Source: Candidatus Pyrohabitans sp. JdFR-17 | GTDB lineage: Archaea > Hydrothermarchaeota > Hydrothermarchaeia > Hydrothermarchaeales > BMS3B | Length of the DNA stretch: 51,238 nt | NCBI GenBank assembly: GCA_002011115.2 | Contig: MTME02000090.1 | Span: 1-51,238, forward strand | Reading direction: 5' to 3' | Part shown: piece after piece, positions 1-7,841 of the stretch | Layout of the letters: every line of letters begins with the position of its first letter | How positions within the stretch are numbered: position 1 is the first letter of the stretch | Program-made: the position numbers and the translations under genes | Notes under the pieces: model-generated | Seen by the model: the letters and a program-made list of their open reading frames with translations, nothing else | Told to the model about the DNA's origin: nothing | Databases searched by the model: none

Positions 1-486
1 CCTCGCCTCCCCTTGCAGCACGTCTCCTCGCTTCGCTGGCGAGGTGTAGGTTACACTCATGCTCAACGCCACGCTTACCATGTCCCGCGAGTTACTTGTT
101 ATGTTTCGCCTCATGTTTCAAGCACGCTACTATTTGGGAGCTTATATGTACGGCGTCAAGGCTGTAAAGTCATTTATACCGGATTAATACCGGATTATTG
201 GCTTCTACTTGCCCTTAATGTTAAGTTACCGATGTCATTCTAACTTAGCTTAATGAAATGACTACTACTTGTATCACTAATTAAAGTTAAGCGAAATGTT
301 TGACAGATAACAATCCATTGCGGAGAAGTATATGAGGATAACCTATTGCCCATTTCTTTGAAAATAGTTGGAGACTTAGTGCTGAAAACCAAGCCTTTTC
401 GATAGCTCAATAATGTAGCTGTTGTCTACTTCCATACTGTTTCGCATTACCGCGTTAATTTTTTCTTCATGTCCTTAACTGTTGAT

Positions 487-1010
487 ATGCCAGCGAGCAC
501 GTAAAACAACTGTAGCCAGTCTTGACGTCCTCCCGCGCTAAAGCACCAGGACCCCTGCCTTTAGGCTCTGAGAACCGCAGCGGAAACTTGTAGGTTCGTA
601 ACTCTCCGTCAGGTGTGGTGATCCCAGCGGAGAAGAACGGGGTGCGCCACCACCTCGTTACTCACTCTCCCGCATAGGAGACTTGGCCTATACCTGAGAG
701 TGCGTTGAAGCAAGCGGCGGCACCGCAATGCTCCTCGGCCGAGCAATCCCTGCACTTCAACATTCTGCTTTTCGGCACAACATTTACAGAGTTGCGACGC
801 AGATACCTCAGACTGGAGCCTTTGAAAATATTCTTCTCCTTGAGTTCGCTCACCTTAACCACGTGTATCTCGAGCACTTCTCCACTAGTTGTGTAGCCCT
901 CGAAAAGTAATCGGTAGCACCAATGGTTTTGAGTATCGCGTTAAGCTTGCTGCCGCGTCGTTGCTCGCTTCCTGCTTTGGGTATTTAGTTGACCACGACC
1001 AAAGGTTAAG
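487..1010 (-). pseudogene. Decayed transposase-like remnant (TnpB type?)
   Basis: The minus strand carries broken reading frames whose middle part (complement of about 662-877) ends in a short Cys-containing stretch, LKCRDCSAEEH followed by AACFNAL. This resembles the C-terminal zinc-ribbon and 'DRDVxAxxN' end of IS200/IS605 TnpB proteins. A further open stretch continues past a stop towards 490, and other fragments lie upstream to about 1440 in different frames. No intact frame, RuvC catalytic motif or terminal repeats could be found. The call rests on motif resemblance only; it could be chance or another decayed gene. Confidence 0.3.
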
Positions 1011-1584
1011 CCGAGTTTATGGAACCTGAGCATGTCGCCCCTGGCAAGAAGCGGAGAGCGCGTGCTTCAGCCTGCGCTGGTGTCCGCGGTAGAGCATTCA
1101 TAGGTGCCTCGTGGCGTGGTTGCCCAGTTGCTCGGCTCTACCATCTGTGTCATGAGACAGGAGATCCCCTTAGTCCAGTACCACCAGTCGCCGAGCAATT
1201 CCCTGCCGGAATAGCCGAGAGCCTGCCTCTCCTGAGTTCATTTTTTGCGTAGAAAAATGTCCTGGCTTCTCTTGTAAATCATAGAACTGATTTGTGAGGT
1301 CCACCAGCTCATGAATAGTTCGAACAGCTCCCCATTCTTGAGCCTCCTATTAAACATAGGAGTTTGAAGGTACTCGGAGAGGAGCCTGTACAGTCTCTTA
1401 ACGCTGTCGTAAAGCCTCTTGTTCCTCTACTTCAATTCAACCCTCTTTTCTGAAAACATTTCAATTTAGGCGAGTTCAACAAGTGCCTCTCGAGAGCACG
1501 CCAGGGCATTCTGGAGAACCAAAATTTAAATGATATATAAAATAGGTGGGGTGCCTCACAGTATATCTCCAGGGAAGTGATTTA
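1011..1584. other. Intergenic stretch with no supported gene
   Basis: No start with a ribosome-binding site and no recognisable protein was found on either strand. The complement of about 1255-1440 has a short open frame (VKRLYRLLSEYLQTP...) that may belong to the decayed element to its left. An AT-rich segment near 1525-1545 resembles an archaeal TATA region, but no gene follows it. The stretch ends at the stop codon of the leftward nnr gene. Confidence 0.4.
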
Positions 1585-3039
1585 CTAACCCTCTCCAAAC
1601 CTCTCAAAAATATCCTTAATCGCATAGGGAATCGTAGCCGCTACCTCGCCAGCTGTGAAGGCATATCCCTTCTCCTCGAGGAGCATATCTCCGGTATAGC
1701 CGTTGATAAATGCGGCGCTGCACGCCGCTGGGAAGGCGCTCATCCCCTGAGCAATTAAGCTGGCGATTAAGCCTGCAAGCACGTCTCCGGTACCGCCGAC
1801 GGTCATCCCTGGGTTTCCAGTCTCATTGAGCTTCACTTCTCCTTCACTAGAGGAGATTATGTCCACACTACCTTTGAGGAGAATCACACTTTTAAGCTGC
1901 GTACTCCACTTCCTCACAACCTCAACCCTCTCTTCAAGCTCCTGCGGAAGACGCTCGCCGGTAAGCGCATAAAACTCGCCTGCATGCGGTGTGAGCACTA
2001 GCTCTGAACCTTTGATAGGAAGCTTATCCCATAGAGCCTTCAGCGCGTCCGCGTCCACAACGCAGGGCTTCGAGCAGCGCTTTAAAAGCTCAACCACGCC
2101 GCGGGCGGTTTCCTCTCTAACCCCTAAGCCTGGGCCAATGAGCACACAGTCAACGCCTGCGAGGATTGCTTCAATCTCAGAGAGTGCTTCAGTGGAGAAA
2201 TACTCGCCCCCGTATTTCCTGACTATAAACTCCGGCGAGAAGCCTCGCGTTGCCTCAAAGTTGACCTCTGGCACAGCGAGGTAAACTATATCCACGCCTG
2301 AGTTGAGAGCAGCGAGGGCGCTGAGCAGAGGGGCACCGTGGTATTCCAAACTGCCGCCTATGATGAGCACCCGCCCATAGTCGCCCTTGTGAGTCTCCCT
2401 GCGCCTCTCTGGCAGGTTAACCACAACATCTCCAGCACCAACGTAGCGGGAAGCCTTTGGGGGTATCCCAATGTCAACAACAATCGTGGGGAACCGCTCT
2501 AGGCCAGGCTTAGGCGCATGGAAGGTGACCACGAGATCAGCGGCGACGCAGTTTCCCTCGCCAGCCTCGTTTAATCCAGAGGGCACATCTACAGAAACCT
2601 TAAATGCGCTGCTCCTGTTTATCTCTTCGATAATGCTCCTGTACGGCTCCCGCACCTCGCCTTTAATTCCAGTGCCCAGAAGGGCGTCCACAATTATATC
2701 AGCGTCAAAGCGCTGCTTTCTGAGGCGCTTTACCTTTACTCCAAGCTTCCTGAGCTTCGCAAGATTTCGCTTCGCGGCGCTGCTTCTGGGCTCGCGGGCA
2801 AGCATTACGCTAACCCTTGCGCCCCTCTCGGCGAGGTATCGCGCCGCAACAAAGCCATCGCCGCCATTGTTGCCGGAGCCGCAGAGCACCAACACGCGCT
2901 TACCCACAAGCTCCACCCTCTCTGCCAGCTCCTCCGCCACTGCTCTACCAGCGTTCTCCATCAGCTCCTCCACTGGTACACCAAACCAAGTGCTATTTAT
3001 GTCCAGCGCCTTGAGCTCCTTCGCGGTAAGTACCTTCAT
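1585..3039 (-). CDS. nnr: Bifunctional NAD(P)H-hydrate repair enzyme Nnr
   Basis: The protein (484 aa) fuses an N-terminal YjeF/NnrE epimerase (about residues 1-210) to a C-terminal ribokinase-like NnrD dehydratase (about 215-484), the usual archaeal arrangement. The epimerase loop is GSGNNGGDGF near residue 54, and VDALLGTG carries the conserved Asp. The kinase-like half has LTPHAGEF and GNPGMTVGGTGDVLAG (about 408-423), the nucleotide-binding end of the family. It repairs hydrated NAD(P)H, which forms readily at high temperature. It starts 2 bp after the stop of the upstream CBS protease gene, so the two are probably co-transcribed leftward. Confidence 0.95.
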   Translation of the reverse strand: MKVLTAKELKALDINSTWFGVPVEELMENAGRAVAEELAERVELVGKRVLVLCGSGNNGGDGFVAARYLAERGARVSVMLAREPRSSAAKRNLAKLRKLGVKVKRLRKQRFDADIIVDALLGTGIKGEVREPYRSIIEEINRSSAFKVSVDVPSGLNEAGEGNCVAADLVVTFHAPKPGLERFPTIVVDIGIPPKASRYVGAGDVVVNLPERRRETHKGDYGRVLIIGGSLEYHGAPLLSALAALNSGVDIVYLAVPEVNFEATRGFSPEFIVRKYGGEYFSTEALSEIEAILAGVDCVLIGPGLGVREETARGVVELLKRCSKPCVVDADALKALWDKLPIKGSELVLTPHAGEFYALTGERLPQELEERVEVVRKWSTQLKSVILLKGSVDIISSSEGEVKLNETGNPGMTVGGTGDVLAGLIASLIAQGMSAFPAACSAAFINGYTGDMLLEEKGYAFTAGEVAATIPYAIKDIFERFGEG

Positions 3040-3041
3040 TA

Positions 3042-4127
3042 CTAATACCTCATAAGGCGCATTATATCAAGGGTGCGCAGCAGGTCTGTCTTGGAGATAA
3101 TCCCCACAAGCTTGTCCTGCTCCACCACCAGAAGCCTCCCCACTCCAGCGCGCGCCATGCGCATAAAAGCCTCGAAGGCCTCCTCTTCCGGACCTATAGT
3201 GAGAAGCCTCTTAGTCATAACATCTCCTACACGCTTTATACTCCACTCTTCTTTTGGTACTCGCGACAGGTCACTGAAGGTGATTATTCCCACCAGCTTA
3301 CCCTCTGAAACCACTGGGTAGCCCATGTGCCTCTTTTCAAACAGGATTTCTGCGAACTCCTTCAGGGTTATGTCCATGTCCACCGTCACCACCCTGGTGC
3401 TCATCAAATCCTTAACTTTTATGCCCGCAAGCATGAGGTTTATACGCGAGACCTCACCCTCCTGTGTTGCGCCTATGTACACAAAAAATGCGATGAAGAT
3501 CAGCCAAAGGTTGGGGAGGAGCACACCCATAAGAGCCATAAAAATCGCTATGAGCTTCGCTATACCCGTGGCGATCTCAGTTGCTGCTGGAAAACCCAGC
3601 TTGAGGGCTAGGAGGGATCGAAATACGCGTCCACCATCCATGGGCAGCGCCGGGATGAAGAGGTTGAAGATACCGAGAAGGAGGTTCACTTTAAAAAACA
3701 CCACCAGAAAGTCCATTAAGCCTGCGATTCTAAGTTCGAAAAATGGGAATATCTCTCCCCAGCCGCCGAAGGCTGCAATAACCACCAAACTTAAAGCGCT
3801 CACTATGAAGTTGAACCCCGGCCCTGCGATGGCGATGGCAAACTCTTTCTTAGGGTCTTTAGGCATCTCCTCCATCGATGCGATGCCGCCGAAGGGAAGT
3901 AGGGTGATTTTTGAGATTTTAATTCCGTAACGCCTGGCTACGAGGGAATGGCTAAGCTCGTGCATAGTAACAGTGGCGAATAGCATTACTATGTATATAA
4001 ACGGCCCGGGGTTCAGGGTAAGAGCGCTGTACATAAAGAAAAAGAGAAGAAGCAGCAAGAAGGACACATGCAGCTCCAAGGGAATCCCAAAAATGCTCCC
4101 TATGCGATAGTTGTCCCTCATAACCAT
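3042..4127 (-). CDS. Site-2-protease family M50 metalloprotease with two CBS domains
   Basis: This multi-pass membrane protein (361 aa) has the zinc site HELSH at residues 56-60 on the first helix pair and a second metal-ligand motif, PALPMDGGR, near residue 160; both define M50 intramembrane proteases. Two CBS domains (about 235-290 and 300-355) fill the C-terminus and probably sense adenine nucleotides. The start at 4127 lies about 30 nt downstream of a TATA box (complement near 4157), which fits an almost leaderless mRNA. A second ATG six bases later is also possible. The substrate is unknown. It is divergent from the PRC-barrel gene. Confidence 0.9.
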   Translation of the reverse strand: MVMRDNYRIGSIFGIPLELHVSFLLLLLFFFMYSALTLNPGPFIYIVMLFATVTMHELSHSLVARRYGIKISKITLLPFGGIASMEEMPKDPKKEFAIAIAGPGFNFIVSALSLVVIAAFGGWGEIFPFFELRIAGLMDFLVVFFKVNLLLGIFNLFIPALPMDGGRVFRSLLALKLGFPAATEIATGIAKLIAIFMALMGVLLPNLWLIFIAFFVYIGATQEGEVSRINLMLAGIKVKDLMSTRVVTVDMDITLKEFAEILFEKRHMGYPVVSEGKLVGIITFSDLSRVPKEEWSIKRVGDVMTKRLLTIGPEEEAFEAFMRMARAGVGRLLVVEQDKLVGIISKTDLLRTLDIMRLMRY

Positions 4128-4149
4128 GCCCCAAACTTTTTATTTATTA

Positions 4150-4163
4150 AACATCATTAGCTT
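4150..4163. promoter_or_regulatory. Shared bidirectional TATA element
   Basis: The sequence gctttatatatgc is nearly self-complementary and reads as a TATA box on both strands. It sits about 30 bp from the protease start (leftward) and about 45 bp from the PRC-barrel start (rightward). Inferred from position and composition. Confidence 0.5.
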
Positions 4164-4203
4164 TATATATGCATCGCCAAAAAATACTCACGAGGTGGTT
4201 TCC

Positions 4204-4470
4204 TTGGTTTCAAGGTTGAGCGAAATCACAGGTAAGGAGGTTTTCACAGAGGATGGGGCACATGTAGGCAGCGTGGACGATGTGGTAATCGACCCAGAGA
4301 CAGGTAAGGTGACCGGCATACTCATAGGAAATGTGGAGGAGAGCTTTTGGAAGAGGGTGGGAGTTGATAAATCTAAAGGCATAAATGTGCCATACAGAGC
4401 AGTAAAATCTGTGGGGGATATCGTAATTTTGAAAAATATAGTTTATTCTGCAAGGGCGGCAGCGCCTTAA
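4204..4470 (+). CDS. PRC-barrel domain protein
   Basis: This small cytoplasmic protein (88 aa) reads GKEVFTEDGAHVGSVDDVVI and DPETGKVTGILIG, the classic PRC-barrel pattern of short archaeal proteins related to the RimM and photosynthetic-reaction-centre H-subunit barrel. I place the start at TTG 4204, because GAGGTGG lies 5 nt upstream and a TATA box lies about 45 bp upstream. The ORF-track start at 4111 would run through the promoter. A GTG at 4195 overlaps the ribosome-binding site and is unlikely. The gene converges on the CBS gene and overlaps it by 4 bp. Its partner is unknown; RNA or protein binding is typical of the fold. Confidence 0.8.
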   Translation: MVSRLSEITGKEVFTEDGAHVGSVDDVVIDPETGKVTGILIGNVEESFWKRVGVDKSKGINVPYRAVKSVGDIVILKNIVYSARAAAP

Positions 4471-4859
4471 AGGCGGCGGTAGAGTTCCTTTAGTATCTTC
4501 CCATGAACAATAAGCCCAAGGAATTTTCCGTCTTCTACAACTGGCAGGCGCTCTATCTTGTTTTCTATCATAAGCCTTAGAATTTCCTTTAGTGGTGCGT
4601 CTCTGCCAACGACGATTAAACGCTTTGTCATGAGGTCGCGTACAGGTAGAGAGCCCACCTGAAAGGTCTTCGCCAGCATTATATCGCGCTGTGTTACTAT
4701 GCCAAGGATTCTCTCTCCCTCGACCACAGGCAGGCTGCCCACACTTGAGCGCGTCATTATGAGGTCTGCCAGCGCTATTTTGTCCTCGGGTGAGACGGTT
4801 ATCACCTTTTCCGCGGGTAGCATTATGTCCTCAGCCTTTAACTGTGCAAGCTCCTTCAT
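4467..4859 (-). CDS. Tandem CBS-domain protein
   Basis: The protein (130 aa) is little more than two CBS domains: AEDIMLPAEKVITVSPEDKI...LPVVEGERILGIVTQRDIM and VRDLMTKRLIVVGRDAPL...LPVVEDGKFLGLIVHGKIL. Such stand-alone pairs bind adenosyl ligands and act as energy sensors. The ATG at 4859 is chosen because AGGTGG sits just upstream; the GTG at 4868 in the ORF track lies inside that site. The start is immediately downstream of the universal stress gene, giving a usp-CBS operon read leftward. Confidence 0.88.
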   Translation of the reverse strand: MKELAQLKAEDIMLPAEKVITVSPEDKIALADLIMTRSSVGSLPVVEGERILGIVTQRDIMLAKTFQVGSLPVRDLMTKRLIVVGRDAPLKEILRLMIENKIERLPVVEDGKFLGLIVHGKILKELYRRL

Positions 4860-4868
4860 CACTACCAC

Positions 4869-5327
4869 CTAAAACATCGCCTTGCCTTCTTTGCTCTTTA
4901 TCACAAGCACAGGTATCTCAGAGCGGTGTACAACCTCGCGGGAAACGCTGCCCAGCATGAACTTGCTTATCCCCCTGCCGTAGGAGGCGAGCACAACCAG
5001 ATTGTAATCCCCCTCTTCTATCTCATTTATAATCTCATCTGCAGCCTTTCCACGCCGCACCTTGGTCTCTGCCTCTATCCCATACTTTTTGAGAATCTTC
5101 ACACCTTCCTCCAGCGACCTCTTCACAGCCTTCGGCGTGCCAAGCTTTCGAAGCCTGTGAATATCCTCCTTGAAAACCTCGAAGTACTCGTTGTATTCCT
5201 CATACTCCTCTTCAAATTTAGGAATAACCCGGAGGATGGTGACCTCTGGGTTGGTATGCTTCAGCAGGTAGCCCGCCTGCTCTATTGCCTCCTCCGCAAA
5301 TCTCGAACCGTCGGTGCACATCAGCAC
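4869..5327 (-). CDS. Universal stress protein (UspA family)
   Basis: A single Usp domain spans the protein: VLMCTDGSRFAEEAIEQA at the N-terminus and LVVLASYGRGISKFMLGSVS...VHRSEIPVLVIK at the end, with the G-x-G-x9-GS-type ATP-loop pattern close to intact. The ORF track begins at 5471, but a TATA-like tttaaata (complement near 5363-5372) would put transcription start near 5340. The first 48 residues of that ORF are therefore not real. I choose GTG 5327; an ATG at 5321 is the alternative. A run of six G about 12 nt upstream may serve as the ribosome-binding site. First gene of the operon with the CBS protein. Confidence 0.85.
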   Translation of the reverse strand: MLMCTDGSRFAEEAIEQAGYLLKHTNPEVTILRVIPKFEEEYEEYNEYFEVFKEDIHRLRKLGTPKAVKRSLEEGVKILKKYGIEAETKVRRGKAADEIINEIEEGDYNLVVLASYGRGISKFMLGSVSREVVHRSEIPVLVIKSKEGKAMF

Positions 5328-5359
5328 TTTTATTTTTCTCCCCCCTTTTATAGTAATGT

Positions 5360-5374
5360 ATGCAGAGAGAGTAT
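5360..5374 (-). promoter_or_regulatory. TATA box of the usp-CBS operon
   Basis: The complement reads aatttaaatac, a good archaeal TATA element, about 35-40 bp upstream of the GTG start at 5327. Its position decides against the longer ORF-track start. Confidence 0.5.
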
Positions 5375-5529
5375 TTAAATTTTGGCAGTGAGAGGAGTAG
5401 AAGTAGTGAGGGGATGGGGTTGGAAGTATCACTATCTCAAGAATATTAAATACTTTATCAGAATCTTTCACTTTTCCTGCGCTCTCGCCACAATATTAAG
5501 CTAAAAGAGACCTTGATATTATTAGGATT

Positions 5530-6609
5530 ATGAACTTTAGCCTGCTAAAAACCCTAATAGAAAGAATTGAGGATATTATAAATCAATCAAATATAGAGGT
5601 AATAATTGAAAAACTGTTCAAAAAACTTCAGATTTTATTAGTATTAATCTTAATCATGCCTATTTTAATCTGGGGAACGGGAAGACTCATGATAGAGAGT
5701 ACAGCGTCTTCCCTTAAGACAAACGACCAATTGACCACCGCAATAAACATCAATAGCTGGGTATATTCTGAAATGAGAAGCAACAATGTATATCAAGACA
5801 AAAAACATCTACTTATAACTACTCGTTCTTTTACTGTGTACTGGTTACCTCATCTGCCATATATCTGTATTAGAACAACTTTTTCATTTCCAGAATGGAT
5901 TATACTCAATAAATGCGGGGCATGTGGCGAGAATTCGGCTTTATTCACAGCTTTAAGCAGATCTGCTGGCTTAGAAACTATGAAAGTATGTAACCCGGGC
6001 GAAGACCATTGCTGGGCTGAAGTTAAAATAAACAATACTTGGCATATTTTTGACCCAGTTGTCAATGAAGTTTATGGCACTGATTTCGGGGTTTATGAAC
6101 GTCCTAAATCAGAAGGCGGCTGGGGAAAGAACCTCTCCTACGTATATGGTATTGATGAAATAGGTGTAAGATATGACCTAACTAAAAAATACACTGACAC
6201 AGGAAGACTTATAATTAAAGTTATGAAAGATGGGGAACCTCAGGCTGATAGCACAGTTATTATCTTCAGTAAGTTTTTAGAAAGTAATCCTTTATATGGT
6301 ATACCTTTGGAATCCTTGCGGAATCGCACGAATACTAACGGGACAATGGTCACCGAGCTTGGTGGAAATGATTATTTAGTAGTTGCTGAAAAAAAGAATG
6401 GCTTGTTCAAATGGATAGGCGAGGCTAATATTACTGTTATCGAAAATAACGAAACTAGCGTAATTTTAAATCTTGAAAGGAGAAGTCTTAATTATGATGC
6501 AATTATTATAGCCCTTTACTTGATTGGTGGATTCCTAATAGGATTAGGATTTGGTTATATGATTAATGAATGGAAAAAATATAAGAAAGCTTTGCAAAAT
6601 AAAAATTAA
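5530..6609 (+). CDS. Membrane-anchored transglutaminase-like protein
   Basis: The protein (359 aa) has one membrane segment near residues 34-52 and another near the C-terminus (LIGGFLIGLGFGYMI), with an external core between. The core carries the papain-like transglutaminase triad: Cys132 in GACGENS, His160 in EDHCWAEV and Asp175 in HIFDPV. These domains usually act as cysteine proteases or in peptide crosslinking outside the cell; the substrate here is unknown. Codon use is visibly richer in A and T than in the flanking genes, and no operon partner is present, which suggests transfer. No clear ribosome-binding site precedes the ATG. Confidence 0.8.
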   Translation: MNFSLLKTLIERIEDIINQSNIEVIIEKLFKKLQILLVLILIMPILIWGTGRLMIESTASSLKTNDQLTTAININSWVYSEMRSNNVYQDKKHLLITTRSFTVYWLPHLPYICIRTTFSFPEWIILNKCGACGENSALFTALSRSAGLETMKVCNPGEDHCWAEVKINNTWHIFDPVVNEVYGTDFGVYERPKSEGGWGKNLSYVYGIDEIGVRYDLTKKYTDTGRLIIKVMKDGEPQADSTVIIFSKFLESNPLYGIPLESLRNRTNTNGTMVTELGGNDYLVVAEKKNGLFKWIGEANITVIENNETSVILNLERRSLNYDAIIIALYLIGGFLIGLGFGYMINEWKKYKKALQNKN

Positions 6610-6681
6610 GTAGAGATTCAAGCACGCAATATCCAAGTGTTACAAAATTGTTTGAAAAAATGGCACAAAACTAGAAAGGAG

Positions 6682-6774
6682 TGGGGGCACTGGGACTCGA
6701 ACCCAGGTCGGCGGGTATCTCCCGCCTTAGGTGTCGTCTGGAGCCCGCTATGATAGCCGCTACACCATGCCCCC
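6682..6774 (-). tRNA. tRNA-Trp (anticodon CCA) with intron
   Basis: The complement folds into a full cloverleaf: acceptor GGGGGCA/TGCCCCC, T-arm CTGGG-TTCGAGT-CCCAG, and an anticodon stem GCGGG/CCCGC with loop CTCCAG-A once an insertion is removed. C34-C35-A36 gives the tryptophan anticodon. Archaeal tRNA-Trp commonly carries an intron at position 37/38, as here. The 3' CCA is not encoded. It stands alone between an AT-rich gene and a leftward chaperone gene. Confidence 0.93.
6717..6737 (-). other. 21-nt tRNA-Trp intron at position 37/38
   Basis: In the precursor, CTCC pairs with GGAG to make a 4-bp central helix, flanked by the 3-nt bulges AGA and ATA and closed by the anticodon stem. This is an ideal bulge-helix-bulge for the archaeal splicing endonuclease. 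Cutting within the bulges (AG|A and AT|A) removes 21 nt and restores a normal 7-nt loop. It is too short to hold the C/D-box guide RNA found in some euryarchaeal tRNA-Trp introns. Confidence 0.88.
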
Positions 6775-6831
6775 ACAGGTGTAGCACTGTTGCTCACGAA
6801 GCCATAACATGGTAAAAGAATTTATACAGGG

Positions 6832-7344
6832 TTATTTCAGCTTTATCTCAAGCACATTCTGGGAGAACATCTTATCAGCTATCTTTTTATATTTCACAGG
6901 TATTACAGCGAAATATCTCTTATCGCCAGCTTTCGCGCGAACTTCAATGGAATTTTCAAGCTTTTTTACAATTATGTCGTCGCTATTCTCAACGCCGGGC
7001 AGGCTAACCTTTATCAATCGTCCATTGCGCTCTACGCTAACTTCTGGCTCAACAACTTCGGGGTCGCGTGGGGTAATCCTTCTTTTATCCTTAAATACTT
7101 CAGAAATGTCATCGAAATCCTTTATAGAAACCTTCGGTTCGCCTTTCTCCTGAGATATCTCCACAATAAACCCCTTCCCGAAGGGGAAGTTGGCAACATC
7201 GCTGAAGATATTTTTAATGCTCTGCTCAAAAACATTCAAAGCATCGTCTAACTGGCGCAGACGGGAGGGCGCGTTTTTGCTTCCGCAGTAGGGGCAGAAC
7301 GCCCAGTCGTCTTCTAACTCCGCGCCGCAACCCTTGCACTTCAT
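6832..7344 (-). CDS. Zinc-ribbon protein with Hsp20/alpha-crystallin-like domain
   Basis: Residues 1-20 form a zinc ribbon (Cys3, Cys6, Cys17, Cys20: CKGC and CPYC). After a linker, the last ~80 residues (EPEVSVERNGRLIKVSLPGVENSDDIIVKKLENSIEVRA...) have the beta-sandwich pattern of Hsp20-like domains, with the 'LPGV' turn. The ORF has 170 residues. It is probably cytoplasmic and chaperone-like or a client adaptor; the zinc ribbon may bind a partner or nucleic acid. A TATA region lies between it and the divergent gene at 7448. Confidence 0.75.
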   Translation of the reverse strand: MKCKGCGAELEDDWAFCPYCGSKNAPSRLRQLDDALNVFEQSIKNIFSDVANFPFGKGFIVEISQEKGEPKVSIKDFDDISEVFKDKRRITPRDPEVVEPEVSVERNGRLIKVSLPGVENSDDIIVKKLENSIEVRAKAGDKRYFAVIPVKYKKIADKMFSQNVLEIKLK

Positions 7345-7447
7345 TACTCTTCAATATTCAACGCTCTTTCTACCGTCTTTTAATTTTTTTATAACTGAAA
7401 GAGAAATATTAATAAGCCATCACGCCAAGATTTAGATAGGTGGGAAA

Positions 7448-7819
7448 ATGGTAAAGGCAAGTGCATACACCATTGAGGAGATTGCAGAGAAGCTCGACGA
7501 GGCATTTGGTATGTTTATCGACGAGGAGGAGGGATACGACGAAGCCATAAAATCTGTAAAGGAAAGACTGGAGAAACTCATGGAAAAATATCCCGATGAT
7601 AAGGAGCTGAAAGAGTACCTCCAAGCATTCCAGGACTACTACGCGGAGAAGGAAGAGGGCAAGCTAGACAGGAAGAGCGAAAAAGAGCGGCTTGTGTGGC
7701 TAAAGTCGGAGATAAACCACATAGTGCACTGGAGAAAGCTGGGGATGAGCGCAGGTAGAGTGCTGCCCTTCAGGGACTTCAGAAGCATGAGGGGCGAGAT
7801 AGGCAGGAGGGGTTATTAA
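7448..7819 (+). CDS. Conserved-looking hypothetical helical protein
   Basis: I do not recognise this 123-aa protein. It is strongly charged and mostly helical (EEIAEKLDEAFGMFIDEEEG, EAIKSVKERLEKLMEKYPDD), with a basic C-terminal part (VLPFRDFRSMRGEIGRRGY) and no membrane segment or signal. A good ribosome-binding site (TAGGTGGG) precedes the ATG, and a TATA element lies in the divergent promoter. Its stop overlaps the apparent beginning of the CBS gene, so the two are likely co-transcribed. Confidence 0.75.
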   Translation: MVKASAYTIEEIAEKLDEAFGMFIDEEEGYDEAIKSVKERLEKLMEKYPDDKELKEYLQAFQDYYAEKEEGKLDRKSEKERLVWLKSEINHIVHWRKLGMSAGRVLPFRDFRSMRGEIGRRGY

Positions 7820-7841
7820 AATCACAAAGGTTAAAGATTAC

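Noticed and set aside
13-243. 76-aa plus-strand ORF at the left edge
   Set aside because: No start signals, composition unlike real proteins here, and the surrounding region is decayed.
2471-3055. 194-aa plus-strand ORF inside nnr
   Set aside because: Antisense shadow of a well-supported gene; Ser/Thr-rich composition typical of reverse-frame translation.
5328-5471. N-terminal extension of the universal stress protein in the ORF track
   Set aside because: It crosses a TATA box and has no similarity to Usp proteins, whose fold begins at VLMCTDGS.
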